From Cytophagaceae bacterium SCN 52-12 (GTDB lineage: Bacteria; Bacteroidota; Bacteroidia; Cytophagales; Spirosomataceae), in NCBI GenBank assembly GCA_001724175.1, contig MEDT01000062.1, positions 1 through 32,626 on the forward strand: a stretch of DNA of 32,626 nt. The letters are read 5' to 3'. Positions within the stretch are counted from its first letter, which is position 1. Each line of letters starts with the position of its first letter. The position numbers were made by a program, and so were the translations under genes. Under the pieces are notes generated by a model. The model was not told the DNA's origin, did not search any database, and saw only the letters and a program-made list of their open reading frames with translations. Below, piece after piece: positions 13,804 through 22,641 of the stretch.

Positions 13804-14757
13804 TTGAATACAACAACAGGACACGATCTGGCCAAAGCCGCACATCTGCTCAATACAGGCGAGCTGGTAGCGATCCCTACCGAAACGGTATACGGCCTGG
13901 CTGCAAATGCCCTGGACCCGGACGCGGTTTTGAAGATTTTCGAAGCCAAAAAGAGACCGGGCTTCGACCCTTTGATCGTGCATGCCGGCTCTCTTGAGGC
14001 GATCCGTCATTTTGTCGAAGCCATTCCTCCCGCAGCGCTCCTGTTGGGCGAATCTTTCTGGCCGGGTCCCCTCACGATACTGCTCCGCAAAAAGCCGGTC
14101 ATCCCCGACCTGGTCACTTCAGGTCTCGATACGGTGGCGGTGAGAATTCCGGCGCATCCGCTCACTGCGCAGCTGCTGGACATGCTTGATTTTCCGCTCG
14201 CAGCGCCCAGCGCCAATCTATTCGGGCAGGTAAGTCCTACCAGGGCCGCGCATGTAAAAGACCAACTGGCCGGAAAGGTGGCCTATATTCTCGACGGCGG
14301 CGATTGCAGCGTAGGACTGGAATCTACCATTGTAGGATTCCCCGAAAATGAGCTTCCCACTATCTACAGGCTGGGCGGAATACCCGTAGAGGAAATCGAG
14401 GCGGTGATCGGCAAGGTGGAGGTCCGTCCGCATTCTTCATCGAATCCGCAGGCCCCCGGCATGCTGAAAAGCCACTATGCGCCGCGAAAGCCGCTGTTTA
14501 TCCGGGAGGAAGGGCAGGATTTGCCGGAAAACGCCTCTTACCTGCGCTTCAGCGATTATCTCCCCGGCATCCCGGCAAGCCGGCAGCTTGTACTTTCCAA
14601 AGAAAAGGACTTCAGAACAGCGGCCAGGAACCTGTTTGCGGCCCTGAGAGAGCTCGACAGCGCAGACACCTCTTCGATCATTGCGGAGCTGCTGCCCGAC
14701 AAAGGCCTGGGCAGGGCAATTAACGACCGGCTGCGAAGAGCTTCCGTACGCGAATAA
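13804..14757 (+). CDS. sua5: Threonylcarbamoyl-AMP synthase (YrdC-Sua5 two-domain type)
   Basis: A 317-residue protein. It makes L-threonylcarbamoyladenylate from Thr, bicarbonate and ATP, the first step of N6-threonylcarbamoyladenosine (t6A37) formation in ANN-decoding tRNAs. The YrdC domain shows PTETVYGLAA (25-34), KKRPGFDPLIVH (49-60) and APSANLFGQVSPT. After a linker containing PGMLKSHYAP, a C-terminal Sua5 domain (about 225-317) follows, distinguishing it from the shorter TsaC. Translation starts at TTG (13804). No in-frame ATG precedes the YrdC core and the N-terminus aligns at the expected place, so the TTG is believable. The gene is divergent from the NDPK-like gene and convergent with the DUF3817 gene. 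Confidence 0.93.
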   Translation: MNTTTGHDLAKAAHLLNTGELVAIPTETVYGLAANALDPDAVLKIFEAKKRPGFDPLIVHAGSLEAIRHFVEAIPPAALLLGESFWPGPLTILLRKKPVIPDLVTSGLDTVAVRIPAHPLTAQLLDMLDFPLAAPSANLFGQVSPTRAAHVKDQLAGKVAYILDGGDCSVGLESTIVGFPENELPTIYRLGGIPVEEIEAVIGKVEVRPHSSSNPQAPGMLKSHYAPRKPLFIREEGQDLPENASYLRFSDYLPGIPASRQLVLSKEKDFRTAARNLFAALRELDSADTSSIIAELLPDKGLGRAINDRLRRASVRE

Positions 14758-14769
14758 GATAAATAAAAA

Positions 14770-14789
14770 GCCTGCAGTGGAGCGCAGGC
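14770..14789 (-). terminator. Terminator for the DUF3817 gene
   Basis: GCCTGC (14770-14775) and GCAGGC (14784-14789) form a 6-bp stem with an 8-nt loop. On the minus strand it is followed by TTTTT (14769-14765). It starts 4 nt after the gene's stop codon and lies between convergent genes. Confidence 0.7.
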
Positions 14790-14793
14790 GCCT

Positions 14794-15087
14794 TCATATG
14801 CCGGCGGCCGCTTGCTCGGCGGCAACCTTTCTTTCTACCCAGAAAGTCGCAAAAGGAAGAAGCGAAGCTAAAAAATAAACGGCTGCCTTGCCGAAATCCC
14901 ACTTCCTGGCAGACCAGTTCCATACCAGCAACAGGACGTAGGTGATAAAAAGTACGCCGTGTGCCATGCCTACGTAACGCACCATAGCCGGAGAATCGAA
15001 GAAATATTTGAGCGGCATTGCAATAAAAAGCAATACCAGGTAAGAAACCCCTTCCCAGAAGGCGGTCTTTTTAAACCAGTCGAGCAT
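14794..15087 (-). CDS. DUF3817 family small membrane protein
   Basis: A 97-residue integral membrane protein with three predicted helices (about 12-27, 39-58, 68-84). It carries the DUF3817 signature EGVSYLVLLFIAMPLKYFF (13-31) followed by VRYVGMAHGVLFITYVLLL. The family is widespread in bacteria and has no established function; some members are fused to or lie near transporters. Here it stands alone behind the ATP-grasp gene on the same strand, with an 89-nt gap that contains its own -7 box. It is probably located in the inner membrane. Confidence 0.88.
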   Translation of the reverse strand: MLDWFKKTAFWEGVSYLVLLFIAMPLKYFFDSPAMVRYVGMAHGVLFITYVLLLVWNWSARKWDFGKAAVYFLASLLPFATFWVERKVAAEQAAAGI

Positions 15088-15152
15088 AATAAATTGTTTT
15101 GCGAGAGGTTTTTTGTTTCATGCAGAGCGCTGCAAATACAGTTAACCTTTCA

Positions 15153-15160
15153 CAAAGATA
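15153..15160 (-). promoter_or_regulatory. -7 box before the DUF3817 gene
   Basis: CAAAGATA on the plus strand reads TATCTTTG on the minus strand, a perfect TAnnTTTG, about 66 nt before the gene start. No good -33 element is found. Confidence 0.4.
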
Positions 15161-15176
15161 GCCAAAAACCCGATCC

Positions 15177-16613
15177 TCAATACAGCACCCAGGTATCTTT
15201 ACCGCCGCCTCCCTGCGAAGAGTTGACCACCAGCGAGCCCTTCCTGAGCGCTACCCTGGTCAGCCCTCCGGGTATGACATGTATTTCATTTCCATACAGG
15301 ATGTAAGGCCTGAGGTCGACATGACGCCCTTCCGCGCCTTCGTCAAAAATACAGGGAACTCTCGACAGGGAGATCGTGGGCTGCGCGATATAGTTCCTCG
15401 GGTTCTCCCGGATCCGCTTCCTGAAAAGGTCGTGCTCTTCCCGCGTCGCTTTCGGACCGATCAGCATACCGTATCCGCCTGCCTCATTGGCCTCCTTTAC
15501 GACCAGGTTCGCGATATTTTCCAGCACATACCGCTGGTCGTCGTCTTCCCCGCAAATGTAAGTCTGTACATTGGGGATGATCGGGTCCTCGCCGAGGTAA
15601 TACCTGATGATCCTGGGGACGTAGGCGTATACCACCTTATCGTCGGCCACACCGGTTCCCGGCGCATTGGCCAGCGCCACCCTGCCCTTCCTGTATACAT
15701 CGAAAATCCCCGGTATGCCCAGCAGGGATTCCGGGTTAAAGGCCAGCGGATCGATAAATGTGTCGTCGATGCGCCGGTAAATGACATCCACCACCTCGAA
15801 TCCCTTGGTTGTGCGCATTTTCACATAGCCGCCGTCAACTACGAGATCGCGTGAATCGACCAGCTCCACGCCCATCTGCTGCGCAAGGTAGGAATGCTCG
15901 AAATAAGCGGAATTATAGATACCGGGCGTCAGCACGGCGACGGTCGGATCCGGCCTTTCCGCCAGCAGCTCGAGCATGGACAGCAATCGGGCCGGATAGT
16001 CGGATACCGGCTGCACACCGGTCCGGGCGAGTATATCCGGGAATATCTGCTTCGACAGCTCCCTGTTTTCCAGCATATACGATACGCCCGACGGGCAACG
16101 GAGATTGTCTTCGAGCACCATCATCTGGCCGTCGTCTCCGCGGATCAGGTCGGTACCCGTGATATGGCACCAGATGCCTTTCGGCGGGGTCAGTCCCAGG
16201 CATGGTCTGAGGAAAGACTTGCTCGACTCGATCAGTTCCCTGGGCACAACTTTATCCTTCAGGATTTTCTGATCGTTATAGACATCATGCAAAAACAGGT
16301 TCAGGGCTTCAATTCTCTGCTTCAGGCCTTTTTCCAGGCGCTGCCACTCGTTGCCGGGCAGGACCCTGGGCAGGATATCGAAGGGCATGGTACGTTCCGT
16401 TCCTTCACCTTCCGAATAGACATTGAAAGTAATGCCCATCGCCAGCATGGCCCGCTCGGCCGCGATCTGCCTGTTGGAAAGCTCCTCCAGGGTCAGCTCC
16501 TGGAAAGCCTCCTTAAGGTAGGCATAGCCCTCGCGGGTTTCGCCTGAATGGTGGAACATTTCATCAAAGAAATTCTCGATGTTGTAACCGGAAAATGAAA
16601 ATCTGTCAGCCAT
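15177..16613 (-). CDS. Circularly permuted ATP-grasp type 2 protein (DUF404/DUF407)
   Basis: A 478-residue protein matching the circularly permuted ATP-grasp family across its full length. Recognisable blocks include YDxx-type ILPRVLPGNEWQRLEKGLKQRIEALNLFLHDVYNDQ (about 81-115), LEDNLRCPSGVSYMLENR, VLTPGIYNSAYFEHSYLAQQMGVELV, RIDDTFIDPLAF, ANAPGTGVADDKVVYAYVPRIIRYYLGEDPIIPNV, and the C-terminal SLVVNSSQGGGGKDTWVLY. The fold predicts ATP-dependent carboxylate-amine or peptide ligation; the product is unknown. In most genomes the gene is followed by an alpha-E (DUF403) gene and often a transglutaminase-like gene. Neither is visible here: the next gene downstream is DUF3817, and the gene upstream is divergent. 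It is cytoplasmic and appears complete. Confidence 0.92.
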   Translation of the reverse strand: MADRFSFSGYNIENFFDEMFHHSGETREGYAYLKEAFQELTLEELSNRQIAAERAMLAMGITFNVYSEGEGTERTMPFDILPRVLPGNEWQRLEKGLKQRIEALNLFLHDVYNDQKILKDKVVPRELIESSKSFLRPCLGLTPPKGIWCHITGTDLIRGDDGQMMVLEDNLRCPSGVSYMLENRELSKQIFPDILARTGVQPVSDYPARLLSMLELLAERPDPTVAVLTPGIYNSAYFEHSYLAQQMGVELVDSRDLVVDGGYVKMRTTKGFEVVDVIYRRIDDTFIDPLAFNPESLLGIPGIFDVYRKGRVALANAPGTGVADDKVVYAYVPRIIRYYLGEDPIIPNVQTYICGEDDDQRYVLENIANLVVKEANEAGGYGMLIGPKATREEHDLFRKRIRENPRNYIAQPTISLSRVPCIFDEGAEGRHVDLRPYILYGNEIHVIPGGLTRVALRKGSLVVNSSQGGGGKDTWVLY

Positions 16614-16744
16614 AGATACAATTATTCTTTATCATCGCCATCCCGGCAAACAATATATGGTTAAATACATATCTCGCAAAATCTTATAAAGAAATTCTTC
16701 CACCATTTACATCAAATGGCGTAGAAGATAATGGGCCAAAGAGT

Positions 16745-16777
16745 TTTTAAAATTCCGGAAACTAATGACTACATTTG
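16745..16777 (+). promoter_or_regulatory. Promoter of the DUF5723 gene
   Basis: TTTT (16745-16748), 21 nt, then TACATTTG (16770-16777), a perfect TAnnTTTG with a 3-of-4 -33 element. It lies 34 nt before the ATG. The rest of the 198-nt divergent region shows nothing else clear. Confidence 0.55.
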
Positions 16778-16811
16778 ACAGCTCAGAAGATCTCAATTAC
16801 GGCATCCCGCT

Positions 16812-18365
16812 ATGATCCGCTTTAGACACGGCTTGTTTCTTTGCCTGGTCCTGACCGCCGCGCCGGTAGCCGGCCAATATTTGCAGGGGACTGCCTTGGG
16901 TAATTATGCCGGCACTAATTCACTCTATCACAACCCGGCTTTCGTGGCCGATTCCAGGTACAGCGTCTTCGCCAACCTGGCAGGCTTTAATTACTACCTG
17001 GGCAACAATCACGTGAAATGGGACGCCCCCTACTCCTTTATGTCGTTCGTCACCAACTCGGTCCCTGACGAGTACCGCAACGAAAAAGGTAAAATAGTTT
17101 TTCCCAGGCGCTACCTGGAGCAACGGCTGAACGGGAACCTGAAATACCTCAATACCGGTGCAGACATCAGGCTTCCTTCATTGATGATATCCCTGAAAGG
17201 CGGAAAATACGGTTTGAGCTTCAACACGAGGACAAGGGCGCTCATGAACCTCAGCCAAACCAGCGAGCCGCTCGCCCGCCTGATCAGGGGAAGCACCCAG
17301 GATACGACCCTTCACGGAGAGCGCTACGAGGGACAGAAAGGGAAAATGGCGGTTAACGCCTTTGCCGAATATTCGGTTACTTTCGGCGGCGTGATCATAG
17401 ACGACGAAACCGATTTTTTTAAAGCAGGCCTGACTGTCAAGCGTATTATCGGCATTTCACAGAACCGCATCAACATCGAACGGGCCGATTACACGCTCAT
17501 CCCCGATCCGGAATGGGGCAACCAGCGGTATATGGTCTCGGCCAGCTCGATGGACGGCACCACGCATTACACCACCGACGACGGGGTAGCCAGCGCTTCG
17601 CTGCATCCGGACTGGTGGCTCACCGGAAAGTCGGCGCCCGGGAGCGGCTGGGGGATCGACCTGGGGGCAGTGTACGAATACCGTCCCGATATCCGGAGCT
17701 TTCATAATTTCGGAAACCCGGGCAGCCCGCGCAGGGATCCCAGCCAGAACAAGTACCTCTACCGGGTAGCGGTATCGCTTACCGACATCGGCTTTCTCAA
17801 CTTCCACAACACCTACTATAACTACAGCCAGACCGCCCTGAACGTGCGAGGCAATCTCAACTACAACAGCTTTAACCCCTGGAACGGGATTGACAATTTC
17901 TACAGAGCCCTGGAAACTACGCTGAGCGTACCTTCAGGCACCCCGGCGAAATTCAAGACCGTGCTTCCCATGGCATTCCAGGCCAGCATCGACTACAATT
18001 ACAGCCGGAATTTTTATATCAATACGCTGTTTGCATCACCCCTTACCCGTTCGAAATCCGGGAACATGCGGGCCGAATCGCTGCTATCGGTTACGCCCCG
18101 GTACGAACATCGCTGGTATGAAATATCCATGCCTGTGTCCATCATGAACCACTACAGATCGTTCGGCATCGGGCTGGCAGGAAGGGCCGGGCCGCTGTGG
18201 TTCGGAACCGATCACCTCACCGGCCTTTTAAACATAGGCAAGCCCAAGGCGCTTTCTTTTTATGCCGGCCTTTCAATGGGAATTTACCGGAAAGCGATCA
18301 GCGACGAAATTCCATGCTGGCCCCCCAGGGAAGGTTTCTTCCGGCGTGTGTTCGGCGGCAAGTAG
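16812..18365 (+). CDS. DUF5723-like outer-membrane beta-barrel protein
   Basis: A 517-residue exported protein with a signal peptide (MIRFRHGLF, hydrophobic core, cleavage near VAGQ, about residue 22). The mature part is rich in alternating aromatic/polar beta strands, starting with a 'NPAFVADSRYSVFANLAGFNYY' type strand. Repeated Tyr/Asn-rich segments and FYAGLSMGIY near the end are typical of Bacteroidota barrel proteins annotated DUF5723. No enzymatic motif is seen. It probably sits in the outer membrane, and its role is unknown. It has its own promoter and lies 117 nt before the PBP1A gene in the same direction; whether they share a transcript is unclear. Confidence 0.7.
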   Translation: MIRFRHGLFLCLVLTAAPVAGQYLQGTALGNYAGTNSLYHNPAFVADSRYSVFANLAGFNYYLGNNHVKWDAPYSFMSFVTNSVPDEYRNEKGKIVFPRRYLEQRLNGNLKYLNTGADIRLPSLMISLKGGKYGLSFNTRTRALMNLSQTSEPLARLIRGSTQDTTLHGERYEGQKGKMAVNAFAEYSVTFGGVIIDDETDFFKAGLTVKRIIGISQNRINIERADYTLIPDPEWGNQRYMVSASSMDGTTHYTTDDGVASASLHPDWWLTGKSAPGSGWGIDLGAVYEYRPDIRSFHNFGNPGSPRRDPSQNKYLYRVAVSLTDIGFLNFHNTYYNYSQTALNVRGNLNYNSFNPWNGIDNFYRALETTLSVPSGTPAKFKTVLPMAFQASIDYNYSRNFYINTLFASPLTRSKSGNMRAESLLSVTPRYEHRWYEISMPVSIMNHYRSFGIGLAGRAGPLWFGTDHLTGLLNIGKPKALSFYAGLSMGIYRKAISDEIPCWPPREGFFRRVFGGK

Positions 18366-18458
18366 CCGTTTGTGCCGATCTGTTAAAGTTTACATACCTA
18401 AAACAACTATCTGAACGTTTTCCTAACGTTATTTGCAACCTGAATTTATAGGAAAAAC

Positions 18459-18476
18459 GAAGGGGGCATTCCCTTC
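18459..18476 (+). promoter_or_regulatory. Stem-loop just before the PBP1A start
   Basis: GAAGGG-GGCATT-CCCTTC is a perfect 6-bp stem with a 6-nt loop, ending 12 nt before the ATG at 18489. It buries the only purine-rich (AAGGGGG) stretch in the leader. It could influence translation, but Bacteroidota often do not rely on such sites. Confidence 0.35.
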
Positions 18477-18488
18477 AACTCTGTGACT

Positions 18489-21020
18489 ATGGAGCGTATT
18501 TACGCGTATTGGAAATCGTTCACTTCGTTTATCTCCCAAAGTCTGAAGCTATTGCGGACGAAGGTAAAAGCAGGCCTCGTCCACGTTCTGAAATTGATCC
18601 TGAAAGGGAAGTACGACCCGGCCAGGAATACTTACTTCCGGTATCGAAGGCAGGTCGGCAGGTGGACAGACAGCCTCTTTGATAAGCAGTCAAAATACTA
18701 CCGGCCCGTTATACGCATCTGGCAGCTCTTTTCGGCGGGTATTTTATTTTTCCTCGTCTATATTTTCTGCGTAGAAACCAACTTCCTGTGGCTCATGGGA
18801 CGGATGCCGAGCATCGATGACCTCCAAAACCCGAAAGTCGCCCAATCTTCTGAAATATATACGGCCGACGGCGTGCTGCTTCGCCGGTTTTACACCGAAA
18901 ACAGGACGCCTGTCAGCTACGAGGACCTGTCGCCGGTACTCATCAAAGCGCTTATTGCGACGGAAGACATCCGGTTTCACGCCCACTCGGGGGTCGATCC
19001 CCGCGCAATGGGATCGGTAGCGCTTTCACTCCTGTCGGGCAACTCCGAACGCGGGGGCGGCAGCACGCTCACCCAGCAGCTGGCCAAAAAGCTGTTCAGA
19101 ACGCGGAGACAGGAAGGAAGAGGACTTTTAGGGCACATACCCGGGATCTCGACGGTAGTCTATAAAACCAAGGAATGGCTGACTGCCATTAAGCTTGAAA
19201 GAAATTTCACAAAGGAAGAAATCATAACGCTGTATTTCAATACAGTCGACTACGGCCAGAATACATACGGCATCAAAACGGCCGCCAAGACCTACTTCAG
19301 CAAGGAGCCTTCCGAGCTGACGGCCGAGGAAGCCGCAGTGCTTGTAGGCCTGCAGAAGGCCACTACGACCTACAATCCCATCAGGAACCCCAAACGATCG
19401 AAAGAGCGGCGCGACGTGGTGCTGGCTCAGATGGACAAATACGGCTTCCTGCCTGAAAATTCGCTTGATTCCCTGACAGGGCTGCCGCTCACGCTGAAGA
19501 CAAATTTCGAGGTAGCCTTTGACGATTCCTATGCCAGCTACTTTATGCCGTCGGTTATCAGGGAAGTCGAAAAATGGGGCGAGGAAAATGATTATGATCT
19601 TTATACGGACGGGCTAAAAATCTATACCACTATCGATTCGCGGCTACAGGCATACGCAGAAGAAGCCATGGTCGAGCGGATGAGGTTCCTGCAACGTGTT
19701 TTCGAAGAGCACTGGCGCGGCCAGAATCCCTGGGTCGACGACAACGGAAAGGAAATCGAAGGCTTTCTCCTGGACGCCATGAAACGGACCCGGCGATATG
19801 CCTCGCTTCAGAAAAAATTCAACGGGAATACCGACTCGGTCATGGTATACCTCAATAAGCGGGATACGATGACGGTATACGACTGGAAAACCGGAGAAAG
19901 ACGAAAGGAATTCTGGAGCGCTCTCGATTCGCTTGCCTATTACAAACGGATTCTCAGGGCCGGCATCATGTCCATGAATCCGTATACGGGGCACATTAAA
20001 GCCTGGGTGGGCGGCATGAACCACGAGTTTTTCAAGTATGACCACGTCAGGCAGGGCAGACGACAGCCCGGGTCTACATTCAAGCCGTTTGTATATGCCA
20101 CGGCAATAGACGACACGACATTCAACATGAGCCCGTGCGACCGGATGCCGGATCAGCCTTTTCAGAAGGAGCTTGAAAGCGGTCCTGACGGGAAAAAGAA
20201 CTATTGGCGTCCCAGGAACTCGGCCGGCTACTTTACCTACGCGAACCTGACGCTGAGGAGGGCCATGGCACAGTCGGTCAATTCAGTAGCGGCCGCGCTG
20301 ACGGATAAAGTCGGCCCGGAGAACGTAGTGCGCTACGCAAAAAAGCTGGGCATTAACAGTCCGCTGGCCCCGGTACCGTCCATCGGGCTGGGCACCAGCG
20401 ACGTATCGCTTTATGAAATGGTGGGCGCCTACAGCAGCTTCGTCAACCAGGGACGGTTTACGACCCCTGTGCTGGTCATGCGGATTGAAGACCGGAGCGG
20501 CAACGTGCTGCACGAATTCATCCCCGAGTCGCATCAGGCGCTGAGGCCCGAATCCGCCTTCCTGATGGTGCATATGCTGAAAGGCGGAGTGGAAGAACCG
20601 GGCGGTACATCAAGGGCGCTATGGGCATTTGACGTATTTCGCAACAGGAATGAAATAGGCGGGAAAACAGGGACGACCTCCAATAACTCCGACGGCTGGT
20701 ATATTTCCGTTACCCGCGACCTGGTCACAGGAGCATGGGTAGGCGGAGAAGACAGGAGCATCCATTTCCGGACCACGCAGTTGGGAGAAGGATCTAAAAC
20801 TGCATTGCCGATCGTCGGGCGCTTCCTCGAAAAGACTTACCGGGATAAAACTACCGGGATAGAGCCAGGGCCCTTCCCGGTTCCTACTTTCAAGGTATCA
20901 AAAGATTACAAAAGCTGTCTTTATTACGAAACTGAAGAAACAGCTGCAGACTCAACTCAAACTACCGAAAATCCTTCCGAAGAATTGGAAATCGGGCCGC
21001 CGCCGCCCCCAGCTCCCTGA
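18489..21020 (+). CDS. Class A penicillin-binding protein 1A (glycosyltransferase/transpeptidase)
   Basis: A bifunctional peptidoglycan synthase of about 843 residues; a GTG at 18483 is an alternative start two codons earlier. The numbers below count from that GTG. A basic cytoplasmic tail precedes one membrane helix (about 83-106). The GT51 glycosyltransferase domain has EDIRFHAHSGVD (catalytic Glu161) and RGGGSTLTQQLAKKLF (190-205). The transpeptidase domain has STFK (Ser531, acylated by beta-lactams), SVN (598-600) and KTGTT (728-732). The C-terminus ends in a short Pro-rich run. It polymerises lipid II and cross-links strands at the inner membrane's outer face. The VanZ-like gene follows after 4 nt and is likely co-transcribed. 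Confidence 0.95.
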   Translation: MERIYAYWKSFTSFISQSLKLLRTKVKAGLVHVLKLILKGKYDPARNTYFRYRRQVGRWTDSLFDKQSKYYRPVIRIWQLFSAGILFFLVYIFCVETNFLWLMGRMPSIDDLQNPKVAQSSEIYTADGVLLRRFYTENRTPVSYEDLSPVLIKALIATEDIRFHAHSGVDPRAMGSVALSLLSGNSERGGGSTLTQQLAKKLFRTRRQEGRGLLGHIPGISTVVYKTKEWLTAIKLERNFTKEEIITLYFNTVDYGQNTYGIKTAAKTYFSKEPSELTAEEAAVLVGLQKATTTYNPIRNPKRSKERRDVVLAQMDKYGFLPENSLDSLTGLPLTLKTNFEVAFDDSYASYFMPSVIREVEKWGEENDYDLYTDGLKIYTTIDSRLQAYAEEAMVERMRFLQRVFEEHWRGQNPWVDDNGKEIEGFLLDAMKRTRRYASLQKKFNGNTDSVMVYLNKRDTMTVYDWKTGERRKEFWSALDSLAYYKRILRAGIMSMNPYTGHIKAWVGGMNHEFFKYDHVRQGRRQPGSTFKPFVYATAIDDTTFNMSPCDRMPDQPFQKELESGPDGKKNYWRPRNSAGYFTYANLTLRRAMAQSVNSVAAALTDKVGPENVVRYAKKLGINSPLAPVPSIGLGTSDVSLYEMVGAYSSFVNQGRFTTPVLVMRIEDRSGNVLHEFIPESHQALRPESAFLMVHMLKGGVEEPGGTSRALWAFDVFRNRNEIGGKTGTTSNNSDGWYISVTRDLVTGAWVGGEDRSIHFRTTQLGEGSKTALPIVGRFLEKTYRDKTTGIEPGPFPVPTFKVSKDYKSCLYYETEETAADSTQTTENPSEELEIGPPPPPAP

Positions 21021-21024
21021 TCGC

Positions 21025-21429
21025 ATGATTACCCGCTATACCACTTTAATCGTCAGGTATTTATCTACCCATCTATGGCCATGCCTGCTTTGGACCCTGC
21101 TGATGCTTGCAGCTTGCCTGATGCCGCCTTCCGGCCTGCCGAAAACGCCTGTTATACCCGGGCTCGATAAGATCGTCCATATTGCCCTGTTTGCAGTCTG
21201 GGCGTTTCTCTTTACCGGGTATGCGCGCAGCAGCGGCGCTGTCGCGCTGCTGGCCGGGCTTGCATTGGGCGCAGGCATAGAGTTCCTGCAGGAAGCCTCG
21301 GCCATGGGCAGGTCATTTGAATGGTGGGACGTCGCGGCAGACCTGGCAGGCGTGCTGTCGGGCTACCTGATCCGTGCACGCGTCATACCGGCGCTCCTGC
21401 CTGATACCGGAAAAATAACGGAGGATTAA
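21025..21429 (+). CDS. VanZ-like membrane protein
   Basis: A 134-residue protein with about four membrane helices and the VanZ-family pattern PGLDKIVHIALFAVWAFLF (45-63), followed by AGIEFLQEASAMGRSFEWWDVAADLAGVLSGYL. The 'DKxxH' and 'E...R...DxxxDxxG' residues are kept. VanZ itself gives low-level teicoplanin resistance, but most family members have unknown roles. The gene begins 4 nt after the PBP1A stop, an operon-like spacing that ties it to cell-wall synthesis. Its stop overlaps the convergent lpxB stop by 4 nt. The inner-membrane location is inferred. Confidence 0.88.
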   Translation: MITRYTTLIVRYLSTHLWPCLLWTLLMLAACLMPPSGLPKTPVIPGLDKIVHIALFAVWAFLFTGYARSSGAVALLAGLALGAGIEFLQEASAMGRSFEWWDVAADLAGVLSGYLIRARVIPALLPDTGKITED

Positions 21430-22553
21430 CCGGGAGTCTGTCCGGCCCTGGCCGTCCACTCCACCATCCTGCTCCCGGCTTTGACTGAAGCGCCTTCCGG
21501 CCCCACCTTCCGGCGAAGCGCCTCGTAATCGGAAAGCATGCGCGATCTGCCGGCGCCGCCCTTCGTGATTTTTTTCAGCTCGTTTACCAGCGACATCACA
21601 TTAAAATCACCCTGGATCAGCTCCCTGACTATTTCCCTGTCCGCTATCAGGTTGACCAGCGAGATATACCTGACTTTTATCAGCATCCGGGCGATCTGAT
21701 ACGACACCGCGCTCGTGCGGTATACGACTACTTCCGGCACGTTCAGCAAAGCGGTTTCAAGAGTGGCGGTCCCGGAGGTCACAAGGGCGGCTTCTGCAAG
21801 ATGGAGGATGTCGTACGTACGGTCGAAAATCACTTTTATCCCCGACAGCCTTTCATATGGCTCATATAGCCCCCGGTCGAGGTTGCTCACGCCCGCAATC
21901 ACAAACTGATATTCCGGAAAATAAACGTGCGCCGAAACCATCGTCTTCAACATTCCTTCGAGCTCCTGCTTCCGGCTTCCGGGCAATATGGCGATAACGT
22001 GCTTTCCGGAAAGGCCGTGCAGCGCCCCGAAATTTTCCTCCGGCCGGAATGCAGCGATAGCATCCATGAGCGGGTTGCCGACATATTCCACTTCATAGCC
22101 GAACTTCCTGTAAAAATCTACTTCGAAAGGAAAAATAACGAACATCCGGTCGACTACCCGGCGGATGGTCAGCGCCCTTTTCTCATTCCAGGCCCACACT
22201 TTGGGAGAAATATAGTATAGCACCGGTATACCGTGCTTTTTTGCGAATGCTGCAATCCGGAGATTAAACCCGGGATAGTCGATCAATACGACGGCATCAG
22301 GGCGGAAAGCAAGCAGGTCTTCCCTGCACAGCCTGAGGAGCGCTCTGATTGTCAATATATTGCGTGCTACTTCCAGGAACCCCATGAAAGCGGTATCCCT
22401 GTAATGCTTCACCAGCTCCATCCCTTCGGCAGCCATCATGTCTCCCCCCCACCCTCTTATTTCCGCGCCGGGATCTTTTGCACGAATGCCTTTCATCAGG
22501 TTGGCTCCATGAAGATCGCCGGACCGTTCCCCGGCAATTAGGTAGTATTTCAT
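21426..22553 (-). CDS. lpxB: Lipid-A-disaccharide synthase
   Basis: A 375-residue GT19 glycosyltransferase. It condenses UDP-2,3-diacylglucosamine with lipid X to form the beta-1,6 disaccharide of lipid A at the inner membrane's cytoplasmic face. The N-terminus MKYYLIAGERSGDLHGANLMKGI and GWGGDMMAAEGMELV are characteristic. Also visible are IDYPGFNLRIAAFAKKHGIPVLYYISPKVWAWNEKR, LPGSRKQELE, and the nucleotide-sugar-site region TSGTATLETALLNVPEVVVYR. Length is normal. It overlaps the VanZ-like stop by 4 nt on the opposite strand. It lies 88 nt downstream of queD on the same strand, the gap being filled by an inverted heptad repeat. No other lpx gene is in the window. Confidence 0.95.
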   Translation of the reverse strand: MKYYLIAGERSGDLHGANLMKGIRAKDPGAEIRGWGGDMMAAEGMELVKHYRDTAFMGFLEVARNILTIRALLRLCREDLLAFRPDAVVLIDYPGFNLRIAAFAKKHGIPVLYYISPKVWAWNEKRALTIRRVVDRMFVIFPFEVDFYRKFGYEVEYVGNPLMDAIAAFRPEENFGALHGLSGKHVIAILPGSRKQELEGMLKTMVSAHVYFPEYQFVIAGVSNLDRGLYEPYERLSGIKVIFDRTYDILHLAEAALVTSGTATLETALLNVPEVVVYRTSAVSYQIARMLIKVRYISLVNLIADREIVRELIQGDFNVMSLVNELKKITKGGAGRSRMLSDYEALRRKVGPEGASVKAGSRMVEWTARAGQTPG

Positions 22554-22568
22554 CTGTGTTAAAGGTTT

Positions 22569-22631
22569 TAGGTGTTAGCTGTCAGGTGTTAGCCGTGCCC
22601 CTAAAACCTGACACCCGATACCTAATACCAT
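22569..22631. repeat. Inverted 7-nt repeat array (TAGGTGT) between queD and lpxB
   Basis: The left arm holds four in-register units: TAGGTGT, TAGCTGT, CAGGTGT, TAGCCGT (22569-22596). The right arm read on the minus strand holds ATGGTAT, TAGGTAT, CGGGTGT, CAGGTTT (22631-22604). GTCAGGTGTTAG and CTAAAACCTGAC can pair at 11 of 12 positions to make a hairpin. It occupies nearly all of the 88-nt gap between two same-strand genes. Confidence 0.75.
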
Positions 22632-22641
22632 AAAAAAACCG

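Noticed and set aside
15894-16547. 217-codon plus-strand frame opposite the ATP-grasp gene
   Set aside because: Shadow of a well-conserved minus-strand gene.
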